DNA from: BP-464 sp963825415
GTDB lineage: Bacteria; Actinomycetota; Thermoleophilia; Solirubrobacterales; Solirubrobacteraceae
DNA length: 64,000 nt
Direction of reading: 5' to 3'
Assembly: GCA_963825415.1 (NCBI GenBank)
Contig: CAWGTD010000006.1
Span: forward strand, 744,001 to 808,000
Part shown: positions 35,342-43,267 of the stretch, one piece after another
Layout of the letters: every line of letters starts with the position of its first letter
Position numbering within the stretch: the stretch's first letter is position 1
Position numbers and translations under genes: made by a program
Notes under the pieces: generated by a model
Databases searched by the model: none
Told to the model about the DNA's origin: nothing
The model's input: the letters and a program-made list of their open reading frames with translations, nothing else

Positions 35342-35962
35342 CTACTTGGAGTACAGCTCGACGATGAGCTGTTCCTGCACCGGAGCGGCGATCTCCCGGC
35401 GGTCCGGCTTGCGCAGCACCTTGGCGGTGAGCGCATCGTGGTCGGCCTGCAGCCAAGCCGGCACCTGTGCGGTCAGCTCCGTCGCGTCGCGGATCGCCGG
35501 CTCGGCCGGCGTTCCTGCCTTGACCGCGACGATGTCGCCTTCCCGCACCTGATAGCTCGGGATGTCCACCCGGCGGCCGTTGATCGTCCAATGGCCGTGA
35601 CGGATGTGCTGACGCGCCTGACGGCGCGAGGCGGCGAAGCCCAGGCGCACGAGAACGTTGTCGAACCGGCGCTCCAGCAGGTTCAGCAGGTTCTCGCCGG
35701 TGATGCCGGGCTGCCGCGAAGCCTTCTCGTAGTAATGGCGGAACTGCTTCTCGAGCACCCCGTAGTAGCGGCGCGCCTTCTGCTTCTCGCGCAGCTGGAC
35801 GCGGTACTCGGACTGCTTCTGGCGCCCGCGACCGTGGTCGCCAGGCGGGTACGAGCGGCGCTCGACCCCACACTTGTCGGTGAGGCAGCGTTCGCCCTTC
35901 AGGAAGAGCTTCTGGCCCTCGCGGCGGCACTGCTTGCACTGGGCTCCGGTATCGCGTGCCAT
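35342..35962 (-). CDS. rpsD: 30S ribosomal protein uS4 (zinc-binding form)
   Basis: uS4 of 206 residues. The N-terminal segment carries four cysteines (CKQCRREG, then CLTDKCG), the C+ zinc-binding version of this protein. The S4 RNA-binding domain (RLDNVLVRLGFAASRRQARQ-type, here RRFDNVLVRLGFA) follows. It nucleates 30S assembly and in many bacteria represses the alpha operon. ATG overlaps the rpsK stop by one base (TGATG). Confidence 0.98.
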   Translation of the reverse strand: MARDTGAQCKQCRREGQKLFLKGERCLTDKCGVERRSYPPGDHGRGRQKQSEYRVQLREKQKARRYYGVLEKQFRHYYEKASRQPGITGENLLNLLERRFDNVLVRLGFAASRRQARQHIRHGHWTINGRRVDIPSYQVREGDIVAVKAGTPAEPAIRDATELTAQVPAWLQADHDALTAKVLRKPDRREIAAPVQEQLIVELYSK

Positions 35963-36357
35963 CAGACGCGCCTGCGCTTCCGGGGCCGGCAGCCGTTGTG
36001 GGCCTGCGGGGTGACGTCGCGCACGCCGGTGACCTCGAGGCCGGCGGCCTGCAGCGAGCGGATCGCGGTCTCGCGGCCCGATCCGGGCCCCTTGACGTAG
36101 ACCTCGACCTTCTGGAGGCCCTGCTCGATGCCCTTGCGCGCGGCGGCGTCGGCCGTGACCTGCGCGGCGAACGGCGTCGACTTGCGCGAGCCCTTGAACC
36201 CGGCGCCGCCGGCGGACTCCCAGGCGATGACGTTCCCCTCGCGATCGGTCAGCGAGACGATCGTGTTGTTGAACGAAGTCTTGATGTGGGCCTGGCCGAC
36301 GGGGATGTTCTTCTTGGGCTTGCGGCGGCCGCGCTGAGGTCTCTTGGGAGCAGGCAT
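35962..36357 (-). CDS. rpsK: 30S ribosomal protein uS11
   Basis: uS11 of 131 residues with a basic N-terminal arm (KRPQRGRRKPKKN), the core VGQAHIKTSFNNTIVSLTD and the highly conserved tail DVTPQAHNGCRPRKRRRV. It lines the platform near the mRNA exit. The start ATG overlaps the rpsM stop (TAATG), and its stop overlaps the rpsD start, so rpsM-rpsK-rpsD are coupled. Confidence 0.98.
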   Translation of the reverse strand: MPAPKRPQRGRRKPKKNIPVGQAHIKTSFNNTIVSLTDREGNVIAWESAGGAGFKGSRKSTPFAAQVTADAAARKGIEQGLQKVEVYVKGPGSGRETAIRSLQAAGLEVTGVRDVTPQAHNGCRPRKRRRV

Positions 36358-36740
36358 TACTTCTTGGTCGCCTTCTTCTTGCCGGCGACCTGCATGCGCT
36401 TCGGACCCTTGCGGCTGCGAGCGTTGGTCTTGGTGTTCTGGCCACGGACCGGCAGGCCGCGCCGGTGGCGCAGGCCGCGGTAGCAGCCGATCTCCATGAG
36501 CCGCTTGATGTTCTGGGAGCGCTCGCGCCGCAGATCGCCTTCCACCGTCAGGCGGCGGTCGATCAGGTCGCGGAGCCGGCCGACCTCGTCCTCGGTCAGA
36601 TCGCGGACCTTGCGGTCGGGCTCGATGCTCAGCTCGGCCAGCAGCTCGTTTGAGCTCGACCGGCCGATGCCGTAGATGTAGGTCAGACCGACCTCGACCC
36701 GCTTGTTGAGCGGGATGTTGATACCGGCGATACGTGCCAT
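36357..36740 (-). CDS. rpsM: 30S ribosomal protein uS13
   Basis: uS13 of 127 residues, start MARIAGINIPLNKRVEVGLT, with GIGRSSSNELL and the C-terminal RGLRHRRGLPVRGQNTKTNA motif that reaches toward the A/P-site tRNAs, ending in a Lys-rich tail. It follows rpmJ by 3 bp. Ordinary in length and sequence. Confidence 0.98.
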   Translation of the reverse strand: MARIAGINIPLNKRVEVGLTYIYGIGRSSSNELLAELSIEPDRKVRDLTEDEVGRLRDLIDRRLTVEGDLRRERSQNIKRLMEIGCYRGLRHRRGLPVRGQNTKTNARSRKGPKRMQVAGKKKATKK

Positions 36741-36743
36741 GCG

Positions 36744-36857
36744 CTAGCCCTGCCGCTGCTTGTGGCGGGGGTTGGAGCAGATCACCAGGACCGCGCCATG
36801 GCGGCGGATGATCTTGCACTTCTCGCACATCGGCTTGACCGAGGGTCGGACCTTCAC
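36744..36857 (-). CDS. rpmJ: 50S ribosomal protein bL36 (zinc-binding form)
   Basis: 37 residues starting at a GTG (36857) that would be missed by ATG-only calling. The sequence KVRPSVKPMCEKCKIIRR with later CSNPRH gives the CxxC...CxxxxH zinc site of the C+ form. A GAAAGGAAG ribosome-binding site precedes the GTG. It lies between a secreted hypothetical protein and rpsM; the initiation factor gene infA that usually precedes it is absent. Confidence 0.97.
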   Translation of the reverse strand: MKVRPSVKPMCEKCKIIRRHGAVLVICSNPRHKQRQG

Positions 36858-36948
36858 TGCTTCCTTTCGGAAAGAGGGCGAAACAGGCCGCGCGCAGGCC
36901 ACCGGGCGCGTACAGGCGCGACCAGCCAGATTAGCAAAGGTCCGCGGG

Positions 36949-37545
36949 CTAGCCGCGCGTGGCGAAGTCGTAAGCGCGGCCGCTGGCCGTGGCCAGAGCG
37001 TTGCCGATCTGGGGCCCGAGAACCTCGCGGTAGGTGCCGGAGTGGCATTCGCCGCCCTTGCGCGACGCGGCGGTGACCAGGGTCTCCTGCCAGATGTGCT
37101 TCCCGTCGCCGATCGACCGGTGGTCGACCCGCATGGCGCGTAGCCGCACCCGCTGGTCGGTCGTCTTGATCCGCACGACCCGCCAGGCCGACGAAGCGCC
37201 ACGCTGGCCGTAGTCGATCACGTAGGGATTGCCGGCCGCCGGGACCGCCGCAGTCACCCGTTCGGCGGGCGTTTCGGCGCTGTCGGCCGCCTGGCGCGTG
37301 GTGAAGATCACCGTGTAGCGGCAGATCGGACGGCCCTCGTGGAAGCTCAGGTGGCGCTTGTCCTTGGCCTTCAGCACGTGCCAGGACCGCGGAGCGAAGA
37401 AGTTGACCGAGGTGCCGGTCATGCGGCCGCCGGACTTCGTCGACCAGCTGATCCGGTGGCGGACGAGCTGGTCGCGGTCGCTGGCGGCGATGGCGGTCCC
37501 GCCCGCGGTTGCTGCGATTGCCAGGACGATCAGTGAGCGCTTCAT
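36949..37545 (-). CDS. Secreted protein of unknown function in the infA slot
   Basis: 198 residues with a clear signal peptide (MKRSLIVLAIAATAGGTAIA, cleavage near residue 20). The mature part is basic and beta-rich with two Cys (RPICRYTVIF and KGGECHSGTY) that could pair. No catalytic motif or known family is recognised. It occupies the place between map and rpmJ where infA is normally found. The 91-bp gap to rpmJ and a 32-bp gap from map suggest it is embedded in the operon. It may be a local insertion; codon usage does not look different by eye. Confidence 0.75.
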   Translation of the reverse strand: MKRSLIVLAIAATAGGTAIAASDRDQLVRHRISWSTKSGGRMTGTSVNFFAPRSWHVLKAKDKRHLSFHEGRPICRYTVIFTTRQAADSAETPAERVTAAVPAAGNPYVIDYGQRGASSAWRVVRIKTTDQRVRLRAMRVDHRSIGDGKHIWQETLVTAASRKGGECHSGTYREVLGPQIGNALATASGRAYDFATRG

Positions 37546-37577
37546 CACCCACTTCAACGTGCCGCAGGGCGCTGAAG

Positions 37578-38348
37578 TTACGCCGCGAGGACCCTGTCTA
37601 CGTGCCAGGGTGTGAGGATCCGCGGGCCGTCGGCGGTCACGGCCACCGTGAACTCGAAATGGGCCGCCGGCGAGCCGTCCTGGGAGAAGATCGACCAGCC
37701 GTCGTCGCCCATGCGGACCGCGTGGCCGCCGGCGTTGACCATCGGCTCGACCGCAAGCACCATTCCCTCTTCGAGCAGCGGGCCGCGGCCGGGATCGCCG
37801 TAGTTGGGGATCTGGGGGTCCTCGTGCATGTCGCGACCGATGCCGTGGCCGACCAGCGAGCGGACCACCGACATGCCCTCGCTCTCGACGCGTTGCTGGA
37901 CCGCGTGCGAGACGTCGCCGAGCCGGTTGCCCGCCACGCACTGCTCGACGGCGTCGAACAGCGCCGCCTGCGTGGCGTCGAGCAGCTTGTCGACGACCGG
38001 CGTGACGGGGCCGACCGGGAATGTGCGGGCGGCATCGGCGACCCAGCCGTTCTTCACGACGCCGACGTCGAGGCTGATGATGTCGCCCCGCGCCAGCCGG
38101 TAGGAGCCAGGGATGCCGTGCACGACCATCTCGTTGGGCGAGGCGCAGATCGAGCCCGGAAACCCGCGATAGCCCTTGAACGCCGGGGTTGCGCCCTGGG
38201 AGCGGATGAACTTCTCGGCTGCCTGGTCGAGCTCGCCCGTGGTGACGCCCTCGCGCACCTTGCCCTCCAGCAGGGCCAGCGTGCGGACAAGGATCTCCCC
38301 TGCCGCCGCCATCTTGTCGATCTCGGCCGGCGTCTTCTTGACGATCAC
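37578..38348 (-). CDS. map: Methionine aminopeptidase, type I
   Basis: MetAP of 256 residues that removes N-terminal Met from new proteins. The metal ligands are in the blocks ISLDVGVVKNGWVADAART (two Asp), GHGIGRDMHEDP (His), VLAVEPMVN (Glu) and HFEFTVAV (Glu). The HGI substrate motif is present. GTG 38348 (MIVKKTPAEI) fits the family start; TTG 38357 is an alternative. It follows adk by 13 bp, as in many bacteria. Confidence 0.96.
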   Translation of the reverse strand: MIVKKTPAEIDKMAAAGEILVRTLALLEGKVREGVTTGELDQAAEKFIRSQGATPAFKGYRGFPGSICASPNEMVVHGIPGSYRLARGDIISLDVGVVKNGWVADAARTFPVGPVTPVVDKLLDATQAALFDAVEQCVAGNRLGDVSHAVQQRVESEGMSVVRSLVGHGIGRDMHEDPQIPNYGDPGRGPLLEEGMVLAVEPMVNAGGHAVRMGDDGWSIFSQDGSPAAHFEFTVAVTADGPRILTPWHVDRVLAA

Positions 38349-38361
38349 GACCGGCAACGAG

Positions 38362-39036
38362 CTACAGCTCGTCCTCCAGGCGCAGCGTGGCGATCGTCGC
38401 GCGGATGTGGTCGTGGACCTCGGTCGGCGGGCGGGTGCCGTCGAAGCGCCGCAGCACCCCGCGCTCCTCGTAGAAGGGGATCAGCTGGGCCGTCTGCTCG
38501 TGGTAGATGTCGAGCCGCTTCTGGACCGTGTCGGGCTTGTCGTCGTCGCGCTGGACGAGCTTCGAGCCGTCCTGGTCGCAGACGCCCTCGTGCTTGGGCG
38601 GGTCGAACTCGACGTGGTAGGTGTGGCCGGCCTTCGTGCACACGCGGCGGCCGGAGATCCGGCGCACGATCTCGTCGTCGGCCACCTCGATCAGCAGCAC
38701 GGCGGTGAGCTTGCGCCCCAGGTCCTCCAGCGCCTTCTCCAGCGCGCGGGCCTGCTCGGGGTTGCGGGGGAACCCGTCGAGGAGGAAGCCGTCCTCGCAT
38801 GCCCCGCCGCTCACGCAGTGCAGGATCATCCCGATGATGATCTCGTCGGGGACGAGATCGCCGCGCTCCATGTACTCCTCGGCCTGCTTGCCGAGGTCGG
38901 TCTTCTTCTTGACCTCGGCCCGCAGCATGTCCCCCGTGGGGATGTAGGGCAGGTTGAAGTCGTCCGTCAGGCGGTTGGCCTGCGTGCCCTTACCCGCACC
39001 GGGTGGGCCCAGGAGGATGAGGTTGAGCTCGGACAC
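38362..39036 (-). CDS. adk: Adenylate kinase (zinc-LID form)
   Basis: Adk of 224 residues catalysing ATP + AMP to 2 ADP. The P-loop GPPGAGKGT is at 9-17, the AMP-binding region GDMLRAE and LDGFPRNPEQA follow. The LID carries a zinc-type motif (RVCTKAGHTYHVEF then GVCDQDGS), with Cys, His, Cys, Asp as probable ligands instead of four Cys. GTG 39036 is preferred because GAGGA lies 6 nt upstream; a longer reading (to 39078) adds an unlikely 14-residue arm. It lies between secY and map. Confidence 0.96.
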   Translation of the reverse strand: MSELNLILLGPPGAGKGTQANRLTDDFNLPYIPTGDMLRAEVKKKTDLGKQAEEYMERGDLVPDEIIIGMILHCVSGGACEDGFLLDGFPRNPEQARALEKALEDLGRKLTAVLLIEVADDEIVRRISGRRVCTKAGHTYHVEFDPPKHEGVCDQDGSKLVQRDDDKPDTVQKRLDIYHEQTAQLIPFYEERGVLRRFDGTRPPTEVHDHIRATIATLRLEDEL

Positions 39037-39100
39037 GACGTTCCTCGACGGCGCCGCGCGCGGCGAGACGGCGGACACTAGTGGCTCGCGCGCCGGGCCA

Positions 39101-40372
39101 CTATTTCAGGAAGCCCTCATAGTTGCGCATCATCAGTTGCGCCTCGAGCTGCTTCATGGTGTCCAGAGCAACGCCGATGACGATCAGGATCGACGTGCCG
39201 CCGAAGAAGAAGTTGGCGCTGGTCTGGTTGATGAGGATCGTCGGCAGCGCCGCGATCGCGGCCAGGTAGAGCGCGCCAGGGAACGTCAGTCGGGCGAGGA
39301 TGCGGTCGAGGAACTCGGCCGTTGGCCGGCCCGGTCTCACCCCGGGGATGAACCCTCCGTACTTCTTGAGGTTGTCGGCCTGGTCGACGGGGTTGAACGT
39401 GACCGCCGTGTAGAAGTAGGTGAAGAGGATGATCAGGAAGGACTCGCCGACCACGTAGGCCCAACCGTTGGGCGAGAAGAAGTTCGAGATGTCCCTCGTG
39501 AACGGTGTGTTGATCAGCTGCCCGACCGTCGGCGGGAAGGCCATCAGCGACGCGGCGAAGATGACCGGGATGACGCCGGCCATGTTGACCCGCAGCGGCA
39601 GGTAGGTCTGGCCGCCCGAGGTCATCCGGCGCCCGATCACGCGCTTGGCGTACTGCACCGGGATCCGCCGCTGGCCCTCCTGGACGAAGACGATGCCGGC
39701 GACGATCGCCAGGGCGAGGAACGGCATGATCACCTTGAAGACCTGGTCGGGGTTGGTCCACCAGGCCTGCACGCCGTGCGGCAGGCTGCTGACGATCGAG
39801 GCGAAGATCATCAGCGAGATGCCGTTGCCGATGCCGCGCTGGGTGATCAGCTCGCCCATCCACATCAGCAGGATCGTGCCCGCCGTGAGCGAGATCACGA
39901 TGAGGAAGACGTGCGCGGCGTCGAAGGTGTCGATCACCGGCTGCCCCGCGTTGGCCTGGAACGAGCGGAACAGGAAGACGTAGCCGATCGACTGGGCGAA
40001 CGCGAGGCCGACCGTCAGGTAGCGCGTGTACTGGGTGATGCGGGCCTGGCCGACCTCGCCCTCCTTCGAGAGCTTCTCGAGCGAGGGCACGACCACCTGC
40101 AGCAGCTGCAGGATGATCGAGGCCGTGATGTAGGGCATGATGCCCAGCGCGAACACGGCGATCCGGCTCAGCCCGCCGCCGCTGAAGAGGTTCAGGAAGC
40201 CGAGGATGTTCGAGCCGCCGAACTGGCTCTGGATCTCGTCGACGGCCTTCGTGTTGATGCCGGGGACCGGCAGGTGCGAGCCCAACCGGTACAGCGCGAG
40301 CAGCATGGCGGTGAACGCCAGCTTCTTGCGGATGTCCGGCACCGTGAAGGCGCTGAGGATCGTCGTCAGCAT
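39101..40372 (-). CDS. secY: Preprotein translocase subunit SecY
   Basis: SecY of 423 residues with ten membrane helices forming the protein-export channel. Landmarks include FALGIMPYITASIILQLLQ, the plug region NILGFLNLFSGG, and GIGNGISL in the fifth to sixth helix area. It is encoded in the spc operon after rplO (gap 14 bp), in the usual order. Sequence and length are ordinary. Confidence 0.98.
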   Translation of the reverse strand: MLTTILSAFTVPDIRKKLAFTAMLLALYRLGSHLPVPGINTKAVDEIQSQFGGSNILGFLNLFSGGGLSRIAVFALGIMPYITASIILQLLQVVVPSLEKLSKEGEVGQARITQYTRYLTVGLAFAQSIGYVFLFRSFQANAGQPVIDTFDAAHVFLIVISLTAGTILLMWMGELITQRGIGNGISLMIFASIVSSLPHGVQAWWTNPDQVFKVIMPFLALAIVAGIVFVQEGQRRIPVQYAKRVIGRRMTSGGQTYLPLRVNMAGVIPVIFAASLMAFPPTVGQLINTPFTRDISNFFSPNGWAYVVGESFLIILFTYFYTAVTFNPVDQADNLKKYGGFIPGVRPGRPTAEFLDRILARLTFPGALYLAAIAALPTILINQTSANFFFGGTSILIVIGVALDTMKQLEAQLMMRNYEGFLK

Positions 40373-40386
40373 CTACCGACGACAGG

Positions 40387-40878
40387 TTACGCGTCGAGCG
40401 TCTCGGCGGTTCCGCCCGCGGCCTCGATGGCCTCGCGGGCGGCGGCCGAGAAGCCGTGGGCGCGCACCGTCAGCTTCTTCGAAAGCGAGCCCTTGGCGAG
40501 GACCTTCACCGGCACGCCCTTGCGCGTGGCCAGGCCCTTGCCGACGAGCGTCTCCGGCGTCACCTCGTCGTTGGCGTCGAAGCGCTTCTCCAGATCACCG
40601 AGGTTGACCGGCTGTGTATGGGTCCGGAACGGCTCGAACGGCATCGACTTCTTCATGTGCGGGCCGCGCAGCTTGCGCATCCGCATGTGGATGGGCATCT
40701 GCCCACCCTCGAAGTTGGGGCGCGACTTGCTGCCCGAGCGCGAGCCGGCGCCCTTCTGGCCGCGGCCAGACGTCTTGCCGGTGCCAGAACCCGCGCCGCG
40801 GCCGATCCGCTTGCGCGGCTTGCGCGAACCGGGGGCGGGCTTGAGGTTGTGCAGGCCGATGGGCTCGTCGTCGGCCAT
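40387..40878 (-). CDS. rplO: 50S ribosomal protein uL15
   Basis: uL15 of 163 residues. The Gly/Arg-rich N-terminal arm (KRIGRGAGSGTGKTSGRGQK) that threads into 23S rRNA is complete, followed by the globular domain (VNLGDLEKRFDANDEVT). The ATG overlaps the rpmD stop by one base (TGATG). Ordinary. Confidence 0.98.
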   Translation of the reverse strand: MADDEPIGLHNLKPAPGSRKPRKRIGRGAGSGTGKTSGRGQKGAGSRSGSKSRPNFEGGQMPIHMRMRKLRGPHMKKSMPFEPFRTHTQPVNLGDLEKRFDANDEVTPETLVGKGLATRKGVPVKVLAKGSLSKKLTVRAHGFSAAAREAIEAAGGTAETLDA

Positions 40879-41048
40879 CAGCCCTCCTCGACCTTGATCA
40901 GGTGGCGCACGCGATGGAGCATCCCGCGCGACTGCGGGTTGTCCTTGACCTCGACCGTGTGGCCGATCCGGCGCAGGCCCAGCGAGCGCAGCGTGTCGAT
41001 CTGGCGCTGGTTGGAGCCGTTCTTGCTCTTGACCTGCGTCACCTTCAC
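40878..41048 (-). CDS. rpmD: 50S ribosomal protein uL30
   Basis: uL30 of 56 residues with the family pattern VKSKNGSNQRQIDTLRSLGL and the tail MLHRVRHLIKVEEG. The start is GTG 41048, which overlaps the corrected rpsE stop (GTGA). In the sequence as printed, an extra base in rpsE makes rpsE run through into rpmD without a stop, giving a false fusion protein. Confidence 0.96.
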   Translation of the reverse strand: MKVTQVKSKNGSNQRQIDTLRSLGLRRIGHTVEVKDNPQSRGMLHRVRHLIKVEEG

Positions 41049-41753
41049 GCCTGCTCGCCCTCCCCGGCGGGAGCGGCCTCCGCGGCTGGTTCGTCGGCGG
41101 CGGGAGCTTCCTCGGCAGCCGGGAGCTTCCTCGGCAGCCGGAGCTTCCTCGGCAGCGGGCGCTTCCTCGGCAGCGGGCGCTTCCTCGGCCGGCGGGGCGC
41201 CGTCGATCGTCTCGGCCGCTGCGCGCTCCTCGGTCAGCCCGAGCACCTGGTTGACGGACAGGCCACGCAGCTCGGCGACCTCCTCGGGGCGGCGCAACTG
41301 CTGAAGCCCGGTGACGGTCGCCTTGACCAGGTTGATCGGGTTCTGGGAGCCCAGCGACTTCGAGAGGATGTCGTGGATCCCGGCGAGCTCGAGCACCGCG
41401 CGCACGCCACCGCCGGCGATGACGCCGGTACCGGGGGACGCAGGCTTGAGGAGCACCCGGCCCGCCCCGTAGATCCCGAGCGTCTGGTGGGTGATCGTCG
41501 CGCCGTGCTTGGGCACGCGGAAGAGGTTCTTCTTGGCCCGCTCGACCGCCTTCTGGATGGCGAGCGGCACCTCGTTGGCCTTGCCGTACCCGACGCCGAC
41601 TACGTCGCGCTCGTCGCCGACCACCACGAGGGCGGTGAACGAGAAGCGCCGGCCGCCCTTGACCACCTTGGCGACGCGGTTGATCTCGACGACGCGCTCC
41701 TGCAGGTCGAGGCCTGTGGAGCTGACGGTTCGGTCGATGGTCTGGATCGGCAT
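41045..41753 (-). CDS. rpsE: 30S ribosomal protein uS5 with acidic C-terminal repeats (one frameshift)
   Basis: uS5 of about 235 residues after repair. The core has the double-stranded RNA-binding domain (VVVGDERDVVGVGYGKANEV) and the conserved VTGLQQLRRPEEVA. Unlike typical uS5 of about 165-170 residues, it continues into about 60 residues of AAEEAP-type repeats. One extra base in the GGG run at 41121-41123 shifts the repeats into Arg-rich nonsense and removes the stop. Deleting it gives ...GEGEQA and a TGA overlapping the rpmD GTG. No Shine-Dalgarno sequence precedes ATG 41753. Confidence 0.95.
41090..41200. repeat. 18-bp tandem repeats in rpsE coding for AAEEAP
   Basis: About four imperfect 18-bp units (GAGGAAGCGCCCGCTGCC on the minus strand) encode the acidic uS5 tail. 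The probable frameshift falls inside this repeat, a place prone to both slippage and sequencing error. Confidence 0.75.
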
Positions 41754-41773
41754 GAAGTTGGTCAGGGTAGGGG

Positions 41774-42121
41774 CTAGAAAGCCAGCCCAGCCTCGCGGGC
41801 GGCCTCGGCGAGCGCCTTCACGCGGCCGTGGTACTGATAGCCGCCGCGGTCGAAGACGGCGCGCTCGACACCGGCAGACTTGGCACGCTCGGCGAGCGCC
41901 TTGCCGACCTGCGCGGCCTGCTCCATCTTCTTCGCGTCGCGGAACTCGGTCCACTGCACCGATGCGAGCGTGCGGCCGCCGAGGTCGTCGACGAGCTGCA
42001 CGCTGATCCCGCGGTTGGAGCGGAAGACCGAGATGCGCGGCCGCTCGGCGGTGCCGACGATCTTCGCGCGGACGCGGCGGCGGCGCTTGAGCCTTCTCTG
42101 GGGCTTGGTGAGAACGGTCAT
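41774..42121 (-). CDS. rplR: 50S ribosomal protein uL18
   Basis: uL18 of 115 residues, which binds 5S rRNA. It has the basic N-terminal arm (KPQRRLKRRRRVRAKIVGT), ISVFRSNRGISVQLVDD and the C-terminal DRGGYQYHGRVKALAEAARE. It overlaps the rplF stop by 4 bp (ATGA). Ordinary. Confidence 0.98.
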   Translation of the reverse strand: MTVLTKPQRRLKRRRRVRAKIVGTAERPRISVFRSNRGISVQLVDDLGGRTLASVQWTEFRDAKKMEQAAQVGKALAERAKSAGVERAVFDRGGYQYHGRVKALAEAAREAGLAF

Positions 42122-42651
42122 GCGCGCTTGCCGACCTTGCGGGCGACGTACTCGCCCTCGTAGCGGATGCCCTTGCCCTTGTACGGCTCGGGCGGGCGCT
42201 GCTTGCGGATGTAGGCGGCGATCTCGCCGACGAGCTGCTTGGAGATGCCCCTGACGATCACACGGGTCGGCTGCGGCACCTCGAACTCGATTCCCTCCGG
42301 CGCCTTGACGGGCACCGGATGCGAGTAGCCGAGCGCGAGCTCGAGGTCGCGGCCCTTGAGATGCGCGCGGTAACCGACCCCCTGGATCTCCAGCGTCTTG
42401 GCGTAGCCGTTGGTGACGCCCTCGACCATGTTGAAGACCAGCGAGCGCGTCAGCCCGTGCAGCGCGCGGTGCTCGCCGCGGTCGGTCGGGCGCGTGACGC
42501 GCAGCTCGCCGTCGGCCTGCTCGACGGTGATGTCGCGCGAGACCCGCTCGGAGAGCGAGCCCTTCGGGCCGCTGACGTGGACCACTTCGGGCTCGATCGT
42601 CACCGTCACGCCGTCGGGCACGGGGATTGGCTGGCGGCCGATGCGGGACAT
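42118..42651 (-). CDS. rplF: 50S ribosomal protein uL6
   Basis: uL6 of 177 residues with two homologous domains. The start MSRIGRQPIPVPDGV and the C-terminal RKQRPPEPYKGKGIRYEGEY motif are diagnostic. It sits near the factor-binding site of the 50S subunit. It follows rpsH by 4 bp and overlaps rplR by ATGA. Ordinary. Confidence 0.98.
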   Translation of the reverse strand: MSRIGRQPIPVPDGVTVTIEPEVVHVSGPKGSLSERVSRDITVEQADGELRVTRPTDRGEHRALHGLTRSLVFNMVEGVTNGYAKTLEIQGVGYRAHLKGRDLELALGYSHPVPVKAPEGIEFEVPQPTRVIVRGISKQLVGEIAAYIRKQRPPEPYKGKGIRYEGEYVARKVGKRA

Positions 42652-42655
42652 GGCG

Positions 42656-43063
42656 CTACCAGACCTCCGCGACGACCTCGCCGCCGACGCCCTGCTGGCG
42701 AGCGTCGTGGCCGGTCAGGACGCCGCGCGACGTCGACACGATCGTGGTGCCCATGCCGCCCTGGACCTTCGGGATGGCGTTGGCGGCGACGTAGCGCCGC
42801 TGGCCCGGGCGCGACACGCGGCGCAGGCCCGAGATCGCCGGGCGGCGATCCTCGGTGTACTTCAGCCTGATCCGGACGATCTCGCCAGGGTGCTCGGCGG
42901 TCGGCGCCTCGACCTCGTAAGTCTCGATGTAGCCCTGCTCGCGCAGGATCCGGGCGAGCTCGACCTTGAGCTTGGACGCGGGGATGTCGACGGTCTCGTG
43001 GGCCGCCTGGATCCCGTTGCGGATCCGCGTGAGGAAGTCGGCTACAGGGTCGGTCATGGACAT
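42656..43063 (-). CDS. rpsH: 30S ribosomal protein uS8
   Basis: uS8 of 135 residues (133 if the second Met at 43057 is used). The start MTDPVADFLTRIRNG and the C-terminal GTTIVSTSRGVLTGHDAR are conserved. It binds 16S rRNA helix 21 and in some bacteria represses the spc operon. Ordinary. Confidence 0.98.
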   Translation of the reverse strand: MSMTDPVADFLTRIRNGIQAAHETVDIPASKLKVELARILREQGYIETYEVEAPTAEHPGEIVRIRLKYTEDRRPAISGLRRVSRPGQRRYVAANAIPKVQGGMGTTIVSTSRGVLTGHDARQQGVGGEVVAEVW

Positions 43064-43078
43064 GGCTTCGTCTGCTCT

Positions 43079-43264
43079 CTACCAGCTGCTCTTGGTCATC
43101 CCGGGGATGTAGCCGTCGTGGGCCAGCTCGCGCAGGCAGATCCGGCACAGGCCGAACTTGCGGTAGACGGCGCGCGGGCGGCCGCAGCGGCGGCACCGGG
43201 TGTATTCGCGTGTACTGAACTTCTGGGGGCGCGCCTGGCGCACGCGCTGTGACGTCTTGGCCAT
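43079..43264 (-). CDS. rpsZ: 30S ribosomal protein uS14 type Z (zinc-binding)
   Basis: 61 residues with CRRCGRPRAVY and CRICLRELAH, the four-Cys zinc site of the short S14 form, and the tail GYIPGMTKSSW. The short zinc form in the spc operon is typical of Gram-positives and actinobacteria. It follows rplE by 3 bp. Confidence 0.98.
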   Translation of the reverse strand: MAKTSQRVRQARPQKFSTREYTRCRRCGRPRAVYRKFGLCRICLRELAHDGYIPGMTKSSW

Positions 43265-43267
43265 GCG

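Noticed and set aside
36858..36948. Promoter for rpmJ (TTGCTA-N17-TGTACG on the minus strand)
   Set aside because: The -10 lacks the required T at the last position and A at the second, so the match is too weak to report as a feature.
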